A DNA stretch of 11,637 bases. Source: Parvularia atlantis. Its lineage: Eukaryota > Opisthokonta > Rotosphaerida. Position 1 is the stretch's first letter. Each line of letters begins with the position of its first letter. The translations under genes were made by a program, and so were the position numbers. The notes under the pieces are model-generated. The model was not told where the DNA came from. It made no database searches and saw only the letters and a list, made by a program, of their open reading frames with translations. Positions 1 through 10,530 of this stretch are shown here, piece after piece. Where the stretch lies: NCBI GenBank assembly GCA_943704415.1, contig CALSCO010000585.1, positions 1-11,637 of the forward strand. Reading direction: 5' to 3'.

Positions 1-118
1 CGTCGCCATCTCGCCCGTCAACGGCACACTGGCTGCTGTGAGCCAGGGGCAACAAATGGTGTACTTGTTTTGAGCGTGAGCTATACACACATTGTCACTG
101 ACAGGAGCTGCCCTTACG
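1..118. promoter_or_regulatory. 5' flank of the first gene; possible divergent promoter
   Basis: No complete gene is visible here. The minus strand has an ATG at positions 9-7 with a G at -3 and a G at +4, so a divergent gene may start here and run off the left edge. That would match the two other head-to-head pairs in this window. A 6-bp inverted repeat (CTGGCT / AGCCAG, 6-nt loop) lies at 29-46. No TATA box is evident. The divergent-gene reading is inference from a single ATG and the local gene arrangement. Confidence 0.3.
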
Positions 119-358
119 ATGGACGCGCTCGTTCGGCACGGCGTGGACACGCTGGCGCAACGGCTGCTGCCGCCGGCGCTGACCAAGCAGGCATCGGTCG
201 TGCTGAGTGCGCTCACGTGGCTCGTCGCCGTCGTCGCCGCGTTCTTCGTCGTCGTCATCGTCTTCTTCGTGTCGTTGATATGGCGCGAGTGGACGCAGGA
301 GCACGCGGCGGCGGCGGCGGGCGGCGTCGTGATGCTGGCGGGCGACGGCGCGATCGGC

Positions 359-396
<38 letters not shown>

Positions 397-2380
397 GGTG
401 TACGTCGTGATGCAGCAGCCGCCCGCGCAGCAGAGCATGGCGTACTTCCTGTCGGAGAAGGTGCTGGTGGCGCTGGTGTCGTCGGTGATCGCGCAGGTGC
501 GCGCGTGTGCGCGCGTGCTCGCTGGTGCATCGGCTCAACCGCAGCCGCAGATCGTCGCGCGCATGATCATCGACGCGCGCGCGTGGGACGCGCTGTCGCT
601 GCGCCTGCTCAACCTGACGCAGTCGCGGACCGCCGCGTGGCTGGCCTACTCGGACCAGGCGCGGCAGGTGGTCGTGCCGATTGTGGTGGGGCTGCTCGCG
701 GTGACGCTGCTGGGCGCGACGGCTCACCTGGCCATCAGCGGCGCGCGCGTGACCCTGCTCAACTTTGTGCTGCTCGGCGGCGGCGCCGCCTTCGCCGTCG
801 TGCTCGTGCTCGTCCTGTTCACGCGCTGGGCCACGCGGCGCCTCGCCCTCGTCGAGTCGCGCAACGCCTTCTTGTACCTGGCGGACCCGGCCAACAAGGC
901 CGCGGGGCTCAACCCGATGACGACGCTGTCGCTCGTCATCTGCGGTGCGGCGGCCGCTGCGTGACGCACCGGGCCCGTGACACGATGCGCGGCGCAGGCG
1001 ACCTCAAGGCCGGCAAGACGTCGCTGCTCAAGGCCATGCTCGGCGTCGACCCGGCCGACAGCGGCAACCCGCTCAACGCGATGCTGGTCGTTTCTCGCGA
1101 CGACGTCGGTGACGCGCGGCCGACCGAGCCCGTGCAGCTGCCCGGCTTTGCGGTGCGTGATCGCGTGCGTACTCGCGGGCCCTGCTGATGCTGTGTGCTG
1201 AGCAGGACGCGACCGTGCTCGAGGCGACGAGCAAGGATCTGCTGCGCAGCACCCGGCGCTCGTGGGACGTCGGCGTACTTGTGGCGCGCGCCGACCAGGT
1301 GCCGCTCGACAAGGACAAGGAGATCTTCCGCATGTTGAGCAATCGGTGCCGGACGGTGCGCGTCGTGCTGAGCCACCGGCACTTGGTGCCGTCGAGCATG
1401 CTGCTGGAGGTGCGGCAAGAGTGGCGGCGGGTGCTCGGGCTGCCGGACCTGCCCTGTGCGACCGACGTGACCGGCTACGCGAACCACGAGCGCGACGAGC
1501 CCGAGCCGTGGCGGCGCGAGGGCGTGGACGTGCTCGTGCGCGACATCACCGAGACGCTGCGGCGCGAGGGCGTGCTGTGGCGGCACGAGAAGGCGCAACG
1601 CGCGCTCGCCGAGGCCGCGGCCAGAACGATCGCCAACGGTATTGCGGCCATGGTCTGGCCGGCGCTGCTGGGCGACGACAAGCAGTCGTTGATGACGGCT
1701 CTGCAGATCGAGACGGACCTGTTCAAGGTGCGCTCGAGCAGCAGCAGGCTGACGCTCACCGCACGCGCACCACGCGCGCGCAGCTCTACTATCCGCAGCG
1801 CTCGCCCGAGGACATGCCCGAGCCGCTGCTGCGCGTGCGGGCCAAGTCGCCGAACGATTACAACGTGCAGCAGCCGTCGCAGTTTGCGACGCTGTGGCAC
1901 CGGCTGCTACTGCCGCTCGTGTCGCTGCTGGTCACGCGCAACCTGTTTTTCCAGGTGATCTCGTCGACGGTCAGCTTTGTGCTGCCGATGAAGCACCTCT
2001 GGGGCGAGCTCAACCGGCTGCTGCAGTTTGCCGAGACGTGCCGCGACCCGGGCTACACGGACGCGCAGCACGCGGCCAAGACGCAGCGCGTTCTGCGCGA
2101 TGTCATGTCGGTGCGGTCGATCGTGCACGAGATATGGACAACGCCGGACGCGGCCGGCTCTTTGTCGGCGGCGGCTGCCGCATCAGCCATCGCCCCAGCT
2201 CTGCCGCCACCGCCGTCTGCCGCCGCCGCTGCGACGTCAACCGGGCCGCTGTCGACGCGCACGCCGTCGCCTGCGGCCGCGAGCCCCGGCACAGCGCCCG
2301 CGAGCGAGACCGTGAACGAGGGCGTGCGGTGGGTGCGCGACTACTCGCTCACGTTCCTCATGAGCACGACCGACGTGTAA
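119..2380 (+). CDS. Membrane-anchored P-loop (degenerate GTPase-like) protein with polyQ tract
   Basis: Five exons: 119-496, 551-944, 998-1152, 1206-1727, 1784-2380; introns of 54, 53, 53 and 56 nt all start GTGCG and end AG. The product is 681 aa. The start is the first in-frame ATG; upstream in the same frame there is only a TTG. Visible parts: a strongly hydrophobic segment at about 26-53, an 11-Gln run at 82-92, two more hydrophobic segments at about 166-188 and 195-217, then a Walker A motif GDLKAGKT at 258-265 created by splicing of exons 2 and 3. A QLPG at 304-307 sits where a GTPase G3 (DxxG) is expected. SHRH at 365-368, after a VRVVL strand, sits where G4 (NKxD) is expected. A further hydrophobic stretch is near 522-551, and an Ala/Pro/Ser-rich tail follows residue 600. 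I infer a membrane NTPase or pseudo-GTPase loosely like bacterial YfjP-type GTPases. The function is unknown. The intron at 497-550 is in frame and open, so an unspliced form is possible. Confidence 0.72.
362..394 (+). repeat. CAG trinucleotide repeat, 11 perfect units
   Basis: Eleven uninterrupted CAG codons encode Gln82-Gln92 of the P-loop membrane protein, between the first hydrophobic segment and the Gln/Pro-rich loop that follows. As a pure triplet run it is likely to vary in length between strains (inference). Confidence 0.95.
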
Positions 2381-4046
<1,666 letters not shown>

Positions 4047-4103
4047 GCAGACCTGGATAGTAATCGATTCACAAGTGCTGCACACTTGCGTGACGCATGC
4101 ACG
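4047..4103. promoter_or_regulatory. 57-bp bidirectional promoter region (kinase / YciB-like)
   Basis: This is the whole space between the two divergent start codons, so both core promoters must lie here or inside coding sequence. It is noticeably more AT-rich than its flanks. It contains an ATCGAT palindrome (4063-4068), an inverted repeat CAAGTG/CACTTG with a 5-nt loop (4072-4088), and a TGACGCA element (4091-4097) resembling bZIP/CRE half sites (resemblance only). An ATG at 4097 precedes the chosen YciB-like start by 7 nt and is out of frame. Confidence 0.6.
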
Positions 4104-5059
4104 ATGGCTATCAGCGAGTTTGCGGCGTTGGCCGCGTTCGTCGTCGTCTTCACGGTGGCGCGCCGCTGCGCCTTGCGCTTGTGCACGCGCGGGCTGATGT
4201 CGTCGGTCGTGCAGCTGTTTGGCATCTACGCGGCCACGGCGACGGCGATGGTCACGGGCGTGCTGCACGCCGGATGGACGCTGTGCGCGCGCGAACCGCG
4301 CGGCGGGCAGGTCGCATCGCTGATGCGCGCCGGGCGCGCAGGCACCGCACCGGCAAGGTCGAGCCGTTCCAACTGGTCTCGCTCGCGCTCATCCTCGTTT
4401 TTGGTGGTGCGACGCTGCTGCTGCACGACGAGCGCTTCATCAAGCTCAAGCCGACCGTGCTCTACGTCGTCGTCGCCCTCGCCTTTGCCGGCTCGCAATT
4501 TGTCGGCGAGCGGCTGCTGGTCCAGCGCATTTTTGAGCGCAATGAGATCGTCGTCAAGGACCGGCCCGTCTGGGCGTGGTCAAACGCCGCCTGGTGCGCC
4601 GCGACCGCACGTGGGCCGCGTCCAGCGTCTGATCGGCGCGTTGCCCAGGACGGTCTTCCTGATCGTGCTGGGCGCGCTCAACGTCGTCCTGGCGACGTAC
4701 CTGACCACGGCGTGCGTGAGAAGTGATGTGCGCCCACGCGCTGACTTGTGCGGCGCGCGCGCGCAGGACGTGGGTCTACTGGAAGCTGTTTGGGACAACG
4801 ACGCTGATCGCCATCGCCGTCTGCACGCAGGTCGCGGTCTTGCAGGCGCACGCACGTACGTGCCCCACGGCCGTGCGCTGCGTTCGGGTCCGCTCAGACC
4901 GCGCGCGCGTGCACAGAGGACCCGAACGAAACCCGGGGCGACTATCGCCAGGAGCTCATGACCGATCTCGCGGCCGAGCCGTCGAGCGCATCCGAGCCGC
5001 CCACGCCCGAGTTTTCGGGCGCTAGCACGCCGCGCGCGGACGCGGCCCTGCACGTGTAG
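4104..5059 (+). CDS. yciB: YciB/IspA (intracellular septation protein A) family membrane protein
   Basis: Exons: 4104-4154, 4215-4282, 4342-4593, 4649-4711, 4767-4855, 4917-5059; introns of 60, 59, 55, 55 and 61 nt. The product is about 221 aa (241 if the in-frame first intron is retained). Family landmarks in order: GIYAATATAMV in the first membrane helix, a Lys-Val-Glu loop, LVFGGATLLLHDERFIKLKPTV, SQFVGERLLVQRIF, then RPVWAWSNAAW, a further helix, and WVYWKLFGTTT near the end. This matches the usual layout and order of bacterial YciB (about 180 aa, roughly five helices). It is followed by a 40-residue hydrophilic Ser/Pro/Thr tail containing two TP sites that bacterial members lack. In bacteria the family is an inner-membrane protein linked to envelope synthesis and division; the role in a eukaryote is unknown. 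No clear mitochondrial presequence is visible: the N-terminus goes almost directly into helix 1. The first intron is supported because its removal restores family spacing before the IYAATA motif. Confidence 0.85.
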
Positions 5060-5134
5060 CTGTCGCGTGTGTCTAGCACCGCCTGCCCACTTGTACTTTT
5101 TTTTTTCTTTCCTTGGGTTGCAGCTGCCTGCCGG
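5060..5134. other. 75-bp convergent intergenic spacer
   Basis: This lies between the YciB-like stop (+) and the peptidase stop (-). It contains a plus-strand pyrimidine tract of about 20 nt (T run then TTTCC) followed by GGGTTGCAG. It could serve as a U-rich 3'-end element for the plus-strand transcript. No canonical AATAAA is present. The tract followed by CAG also resembles a 3' splice site, but no downstream plus-strand coding exon is visible. Confidence 0.5.
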
Positions 5135-6927
5135 TCAGTTGAGGCTTTCGGCGTAGTCCCAGAGCGAGCCTGGGGTGCGCAACGTGTGCGTGTTAGCCGC
5201 AAAGGCAGTCGCACGCAGCGTGCACACGCACCGACGATCGCGCGGACGATGCCGACCGACTGGTCCACGTTGAGGTAGTTGATGCGGTCCGTCGTCGCGT
5301 GGTAGCCCGTGTAGTCGGTGTTGTCCTGCTCGATGGCGAGGAACGCGGGGATGCCTGCGCAGCGCGACGTGAGGCGTCAGATCGACTGCGACCACGCGTG
5401 CGTTCTGCGCACCCGCGCGCTGGAAGGAGACGTGGTCTGCGCGACGTGCGAGTCAGTGCCGCGCAACGAGCCGCTGCGGCAGACGCACCCGAGCCGTACG
5501 AGTAGTAGTTCTTCTGGCTGGTGAGGGTCGGCGAGTACTGCTTGAGGTTGGCCTCGTAGTTGTCCATGAGCGCGCGGATGTCGGCATTGTTGGTGCCCTC
5601 GATGATCACGCCTGCGCACAGCGCGTTGGGTCCGCGCGGTACTCGCGGCACTCGCGCACACACACGGACGCACCGAAGAAGCGGCTCGAGTAGCCGATCA
5701 TGTCCATCGTCAGCGCCGCGACTATGTTGAGCCGGTCCTGTTCGGCCTCCTCCACAAAGACCTCGCTGCCGACCAAGCCCTGCTCCTCGGCGCTGAAGAG
5801 GACGTACTGGATCGTGCGGGCCGAGGTCACATTGGCCATGGCCCGCGCGGCCACGAGCACGCCGGCCGTGCCCGAGCCGTTGTCGATGCAGCCGGGGGCG
5901 TTGGTCGAGGCCGACTGCGACGTCGAGTCCATGTGCGCGCCGACGACGATGATCTCGCTCGGCTTGGTCGTGCCGCGCTTGGTCGCGACGATGTTGTTGG
6001 TCGTCTTGCCGCCGTATGTGAACGGCTGGAAGGCGACGTCGGTGAAGCCGAGCGCGCGGAAGTACTGCGCGGACGACGTGCTGAGCGAGGCGGCGTTCTG
6101 TGCGCAGCATGTGCGCGCACCTCTTCGATGTACTCGGCGGCAAAGTCGTTGCCGGCCGAGAGCGTGTAGCGCGTGGTGATGGTCACGGGCGAGCCGCGGA
6201 CGACGATGGGCTCGACGCCAGTGAGGCCCTCGAGGATCGAGTAGAGCTCGTTGCCGTCGACCTTGTCGATCGTCTGCTGCTTGGTGGCGGTGTGGATGAA
6301 GCGGGCGGGCGCGGGCGCGGCGACCTCGTCGACAGCGTTGGCCGGCGTGGGCAGGACGCGCAGGCGCTCGCGCTCGGCACGGACGGCGGCGAAGGCTGCC
6401 TGTAGCGCGCGCGGGACGACGACGACGACGTAGTCGGACGCGACGATGTGCTGCACTGCACGGTGAAACACGGTCGCGACGCCGACGCGACGCCGACGCG
6501 ACGTGAGTGCGACGTGGGTGCGACGTGGGTGCGGGCCTGCGCACGCACGCACCACGGGCACCGGCCCACGCCGCGCTGGCCCACGCGCCCTTGCGCAGCA
6601 GGAACGCCTCGGCGTCGGCCGGCACGTGCACGGCGTCGCGGCAGGCGTCGCGCGCGAGCTGCGCCGCCTCGGGCGTGTCGGGCGCGACGAGCAGGCTGCG
6701 GACCTTCTCGTGAGGCGCGTGATCCGCAGGCGCGTGACCCGCAGGCGCGTGACCGCGACGCACGTGACGCTCTCGCTCGCGATCTCGTACGGGCGCACGC
6801 CGAGCTTGTCGACGACGGCACGCGGGCACGCGGCGACGAGCAGCGCGTCGTGCGAGGCAGCGGCGGCGGCAGCAGCAGCGAGCGCGGCGAGCGCGGCGAG
6901 CGCGGCGAGGACAACGAGCCGCATCAT
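5135..6927 (-). CDS. Secreted M28-family zinc aminopeptidase
   Basis: Eight exons on the minus strand: 6927-6764, 6695-6562, 6455-6121, 6064-5674, 5611-5489, 5436-5413, 5354-5232, 5169-5135; introns of 68, 106, 56, 62, 52, 58 and 62 nt. The product is 442 aa. The N-terminus MMRLVV plus a Leu/Ala-rich core to about residue 24 is a signal peptide; a prodomain-like region follows to about 200. The co-catalytic zinc set of family M28 is complete: His255 and Asp257 in GAHMDST, Asp272 in CIDNGSG, Glu304-Glu305 in SAEEQG, Asp332 in TMDMIGY, His409 in GYHATTD. Family knowledge predicts removal of N-terminal residues from peptides in the secretory/vacuolar or extracellular space; substrate preference is not readable. 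Exon 6 is a 24-nt microexon supplying the DHVSFQRA segment. The start could also be the next Met (6924). The second intron is swollen by an 11-bp tandem repeat. The short frame offset near 6098-6120 is resolved by a 56-nt intron (6065-6120) that joins EYIEE to YFRALGF. Confidence 0.9.
6476..6530. repeat. 11-bp tandem repeat, 5 units, inside a peptidase intron
   Basis: Five contiguous 11-bp units (plus strand: GCGACGCCGAC twice, GCGACGTGAGT once, GCGACGTGGGT twice) lie within the 106-nt intron 6456-6561. Without the 55-bp array the intron would be 51 nt, matching the local norm. Confidence 0.92.
6714..6755. repeat. 15-bp tandem repeat, about 2.8 units, inside a peptidase intron
   Basis: Units GGCGCGTGAYCCGCA at 6714-6728 and 6729-6743, with a partial third copy from 6744, lie inside the 68-nt first intron (6696-6763). 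The extra length over about 53 nt equals one unit. Confidence 0.85.
6879..6905. repeat. 9-bp in-frame repeat encoding the signal-peptide core
   Basis: Three perfect CGAGCGCGG units (6879-6887, 6888-6896, 6897-6905), plus a partial one, encode the Leu-Ala-Ala repeats of the peptidase signal peptide on the minus strand. A poly-Ala stretch follows them. Confidence 0.85.
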
Positions 6928-7004
6928 GTGCAAGGTGGTATACGCAACAGCTGCTGCAGTTGACTTCCGTGACAGTGCCCACGTGGCGTCCGTTCAACAG
7001 GCGA
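6928..7004. promoter_or_regulatory. 77-bp bidirectional promoter region (peptidase / EF-G)
   Basis: This is the entire spacer between the divergent M28 and EF-G start codons. It contains an 18-bp near-palindrome with a single mismatch pair in its 7-bp arms, at 6945-6962 (CAACAGC...GCAGTTG), and a CACGTG E-box at 6980-6985. There is no obvious TATA. Regulatory roles are inference from position and symmetry. Confidence 0.55.
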
Positions 7005-10000
7005 ATGCTGCGTCTTCTGCGCCTGCCGCGGCACGCGCTGGCCGCCGCCCAGGGTTGCGCGGCGCGGCGCGCGATGGGCACGACGGCTGCGGCCGCAGCG
7101 GCGACGGCGGGGATGGCGGCGCCCGGCGGGCTGTCGGACGAGGAGCGGGTGCGTGCCGCGTGCGCTGTTGAAGGCAGCCTCTCTGACTGGCGAGCCACAG
7201 CGGCGGCTGTCGTATATCCGCAACATCGGCATCTCGGCACACATCGACTCGGGCAAGACGACGCTGACCGAGCGCATCTTGTACTACACCGGGCGCATCC
7301 GCGAGATCCACGAGGTCAAGGGCAAGGACGGCGTCGGCGCCAAGATGGACCACATGGAGCTCGAGCGCGAGAAGGGCATCACCATCCAGGCCGCCGCGAC
7401 CTACGCGCGCTGGGGCGACACGCGCATCAACATCATCGACACGCCCGGTGGGCTGCCCGCCGCCCGCCGCCCGCCGCCGTTGCACACGCTCACGCCCACG
7501 CACGTGCGCAGGCCACGTCGACTTCACGATAGAGGTCGAGCGCGCGCTGCGCGTGCTTGACGGTGCCATCCTCGTCCTGTGCGGCGCGAGCGGCGTGCAG
7601 AGTCAGACGTCGACCGTCGACCGCCAGATGCGCCGCTACAAGGTCCCGCGCATCTGCTTCATCAACAAGCTCGACCGGTGCGTCCTCGCCTCGCGCCCGG
7701 CACACAGCAGGCTCACCGCACACGCGCACGCGCGCTCGCTAGCGCCGGTGCCAACCCGTGGAAGGTCATCGACCAGATCCGGTTCGTTGCCGCCGGCCCG
7801 TGTGCTTGCCGTACTGACGCCGCGCACGCGCGCGCAGGGCCAAGCTGCACCTCAACGCGGCCGCGATCCAGATCCCAATGGGCCTTGAGAACCAGTTTGA
7901 GGGCATCGTCGACGTCATCGCGATGAAGGCGCACGTGTTTGAGGGCTCGAGCGGGTGTGCGCGCGTTCGCTTCTGACAGCAGGGTGCGCTGATGCGCTGA
8001 ACCCGTGGTCGCCACCCCAGCGAGAGGAGAAGGATCATCGACGTGCCGCAGGCGTACGCCGCCGAGGCCGAGGCCAAGCGCGCCGAGCTGTTTGAGCGGC
8101 TCGCCGAGGTGGACGACGTCTTTGCCGACATGTACTTGAACGAGCAGACGCCGACCGTCGCCGACATACACGTGCGTGTCGCGCCCAGCGGGCGCACGCG
8201 GTGCGTGCTGACTGGCAATCACAGGCCGCGATCCGTCGCGCGACGATCGCGCTCAAGTTTGCGCCCGTGATGCTGGTGCGCGAGCACGAGCCGGATGAGG
8301 ACAGCACTGAGCGGACACGCGCAGGGCTCGGCGATCAAGAACAAGGGCGTGCAGACGCTGCTCGACGGCGTGACGGCGTACCTGCCGGACCCGACGCAGG
8401 TGGAGAACGTGGCGCTCGACGTGCAGGACAACGAGAGGCCGGTGCGGGCCGGTGTCCGTCTCGCTTGCAGTGCATGGCTGATCGCGGGCGGCGGCGGCAG
8501 GTCGTGCTCTCGCCCGATGGCAACGCGCCGTTCGTCGGTCTCGCGTTCAAGTTGGAGGAGGGCCGCTTTGGCCAGCTGACGTACATGCGCGTGTACCAGG
8601 TGCGTGCTTTGTGCTGCGCCGTGAGCGCGCGGCTGACCGAGTTGCGGCCAGGGCACGATCACGCGCGGCGAGACTATCTTCAACGTCAAGAACAACAAGA
8701 AGATCAAGGTGCCGCGCCTCGTGCGCCTGCACGCGAATGAGATGGAGGTGCGCCGGCGCGAGGCGGGTGAGCGGGCGGGCTGACGGCGCGGTGCAGGACG
8801 TGAACGAGATCAAGTCGGGCGAGATTGGCGCGATGTTTGGCGTCGACTGCTCCTCGGGCGACACGTTCACCGACGGCAAGCTCGAATACTCGATGGTGCG
8901 TGCCGCTGGTGGCCGCGCAGCCACTCGCGTGCGTCTCTCACGGCGCGCCAGACGTCCATGTACGTGCCCGAGCCCGTCATCTCGCTCGCGATCCAGCCCA
9001 AAGTCAAGGACTCCAACACCAACTTTTCCAAGGCGCTCAACCGGTTCCAGAAGGAGGACCCGACGTTTCGCGTGCACCTTGACCCCGAGTCGGGCGAGGT
9101 GTGCGCGCGTGCGCGTACGAGGGTGGAGGGTGCTGACCGCGACGCGCAGACAATCATCTCGGGCATGGGCGAGCTGCACTTGGAGATCTACGTCGAGCGC
9201 ATGAAGCGCGAGTACAACTGCGAGTGCGTGACGGGGCGGCCGCGCGTCAACTTCCGCGAGACTATCACGCAGGTGCAGGCGCGCACGCCGCTCGGTGTGC
9301 GCGCACGCCTGACGTCCCGGCGCGCGCGAGCAGAAGGCGCTGTTCAACTACACGCACAAGAAGCAGAGCGGCGGCGCGGGCCAGTTTGCGCGCGTGGCCG
9401 GGTACATCGAGCCCGTGGAGGACTCGACCCAGTCCGAGTTCCTGAACCAGGTCATCGGCCAGGCCATCCCGCCCAACTTTATCCCTGCCTGCGAGAAGGT
9501 TCGCGTGGGCTTAGCTGGGCTGCACACTGACCTCGCTGCAGGGCTTCTTCGAATCGATCGATAAGGGCCCGCTCACGCAGAACCAGGTCACAGCCGTGCG
9601 CATGGTCCTGCAGGTGCGCCGTGCGACCCGTGCGCACGTGTGCGTGGTGCGCGTGCTGACGGTCGTGCGACAGGACGGCCTCGCGCACTCGGTCGACTCG
9701 AACGAGCTCTCGTTCCGCACGGCGACCAAAAACGGCTTCCGACTCGCGTTCATGGACGCGCGGCCGGTGCTGCTCGAGCCAATCATGGACGTGGAGATCC
9801 TCGTGCCGACCGAGTACCAGGGCACGGTCATCGGCGAGATCAACCGGCGCAAGGGCCTGATCCTGAGCACGGAGGCGACCGAGGACATGTGCACGATTCA
9901 GGCCGAGGTGCGTGCGCTTGCACGTGCGCGCCTCGCGGGCTCAACAGCACGTTGTGCGCTCGGACGACAGGTGCCGCTCAACAGCATGTTTGGCTACTCG

Positions 10001-10132
10001 ACCGACCTGCGCAGCGCGACGGCGGGCAAGGGCGAGTTCTCGATGGTCTACAAGCGGCACTCGCCCGTGTCGCAGGCGCAGCAGGCCGAGATTGTGGACG
10101 AGCACCGGAAGAAGCGCGCCGCCGAGTCGTGA
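7005..10132 (+). CDS. MEF1: Mitochondrial elongation factor G1 (translational GTPase)
   Basis: Seventeen exons: 7005-7148, 7201-7447, 7512-7677, 7743-7781, 7838-7954, 8021-8171, 8225-8275, 8325-8441, 8501-8599, 8652-8747, 8797-8895, 8952-9098, 9150-9272, 9334-9498, 9542-9613, 9674-9907, 9971-10132. The product is 742 aa, close to known mtEF-G1 proteins (GFM1 in animals). Residues 1-48 are rich in Arg, Leu and Ala and lack acid until SDEER, as expected of a mitochondrial presequence. G1 AHIDSGKTT (61-69), G2 Thr109 in EKGITIQ, G3 DTPGH (128-132), G4 NKLD (182-185), G5 GSAIKNKG (306 on). Domain III carries [10 protein letters not shown] (495-504) and domain [14 protein letters not shown] (539-550). 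It catalyses GTP-driven tRNA-mRNA translocation on the mitoribosome. The domain III/IV wording points to EF-G1 rather than the recycling paralogue EF-G2. The acceptor of the 9273-9333 intron could instead be 9330, adding one Gln. Introns range from 43 to 66 nt; those at 9099, 9614 and 9908 are open and in frame. Confidence 0.95.
7456..7476. repeat. 7-bp tandem repeat in an EF-G intron
   Basis: Three perfect CCCGCCG units (7456-7462, 7463-7469, 7470-7476), followed by CCG, lie in the 64-nt intron 7448-7511, just downstream of its atypical GTGGGC donor. Confidence 0.85.
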
Positions 10133-10212
10133 GCGTGTTGTCTGGCCACGGGAGCGACATGTGAGACATGACAACTGCGGGCAGCAACGCGCCAAATGCA
10201 GCCGCGGCGCGC
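10133..10212. other. EF-G 3' flank and composition boundary
   Basis: This is the spacer after the EF-G stop. It contains two GACATG words separated by 4 nt (near 10155-10170). No canonical AATAAA is seen. GC content and CpG density fall visibly from about here to the right end. Confidence 0.45.
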
Positions 10213-10530
10213 TCAGTCTGAGATCGGCCTTGATGCCTGAGCGACGGGTTCCAAGCAGTAGCTGTACAGCAGCAGATGGGCTGGCCTGAAGTGGTCGAGC
10301 AATCCGTTGACGGCGACAACGCAGCTGCTGTGCGTCCCTGCCGAAACGTGCAGCCGATGCAGCAGTGGCCGCAGGTTTTCGCTCGCGGTCGCCGTGTCGG
10401 TGTCACTCACTTGGGCGGCACTCATCTGCTCGGTGGCGCCGCGGCCTGCAGTGCTTTCCGTGCGGGGGCACAATGCCAGCCAACTGGCACAGTCAGCTCG
10501 GGTGACACAAAACATCAGCTGCGTACACAT
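10213..10530 (-). CDS. Hypothetical small ORF, possibly a 3' continuation of the adjacent frame
   Basis: This open frame of 105 codons starts with an ATG immediately after the TGA that ends the neighbouring minus-strand frame, and in the same reading frame. I recognise no domain; the central part has a short hydrophobic stretch (HLLLYSYCL). Two readings are possible. It may be a chance ORF in 3' flanking DNA. Or it may be the continuation of the upstream frame, because a 33-nt GT-AG segment (10519-10551) spans the TGA in phase and would join the two if spliced. Such an intron would be shorter than any confident one here (minimum 43 nt). Low confidence either way. Confidence 0.25.
   Translation of the reverse strand: MCTQLMFCVTRADCASWLALCPRTESTAGRGATEQMSAAQVSDTDTATASENLRPLLHRLHVSAGTHSSCVVAVNGLLDHFRPAHLLLYSYCLEPVAQASRPISD

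Noticed and set aside
70-1188. A 372-codon plus-strand Arg/Ala-rich frame over the first gene
   Set aside because: It is a shifted-frame shadow. The overlapping frame has membrane segments, the polyQ and the Walker A motif.
4104-5059. Bacterial contamination as an explanation for the YciB-like gene
   Set aside because: It has GT-AG introns of the local type, shares a spacer with a eukaryotic kinase, and is not a continuous bacterial ORF.
6098-6120. A 23-nt intron in the peptidase
   Set aside because: It is too short for spliceosomal splicing. Using the acceptor at 6065 gives a 56-nt intron and a family-consistent join.
6476-6530. CRISPR-like or regulatory repeat array
   Set aside because: The units are contiguous 11-mers without spacers, lie inside an intron, and the genome is eukaryotic.
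5606-7240. A 544-codon minus-strand open frame spanning the divergent promoter and the EF-G start
   Set aside because: It is a mosaic of real peptidase exons, read-through introns and antisense EF-G sequence. The signal-peptide frame and splice joins give a far better peptidase.
7005-10132. Identification as the EF-G2 (ribosome recycling) paralogue or bacterial-type EF-G
   Set aside because: Domain III/IV motifs and the presequence fit mitochondrial EF-G1, and the introns rule out a bacterial gene.
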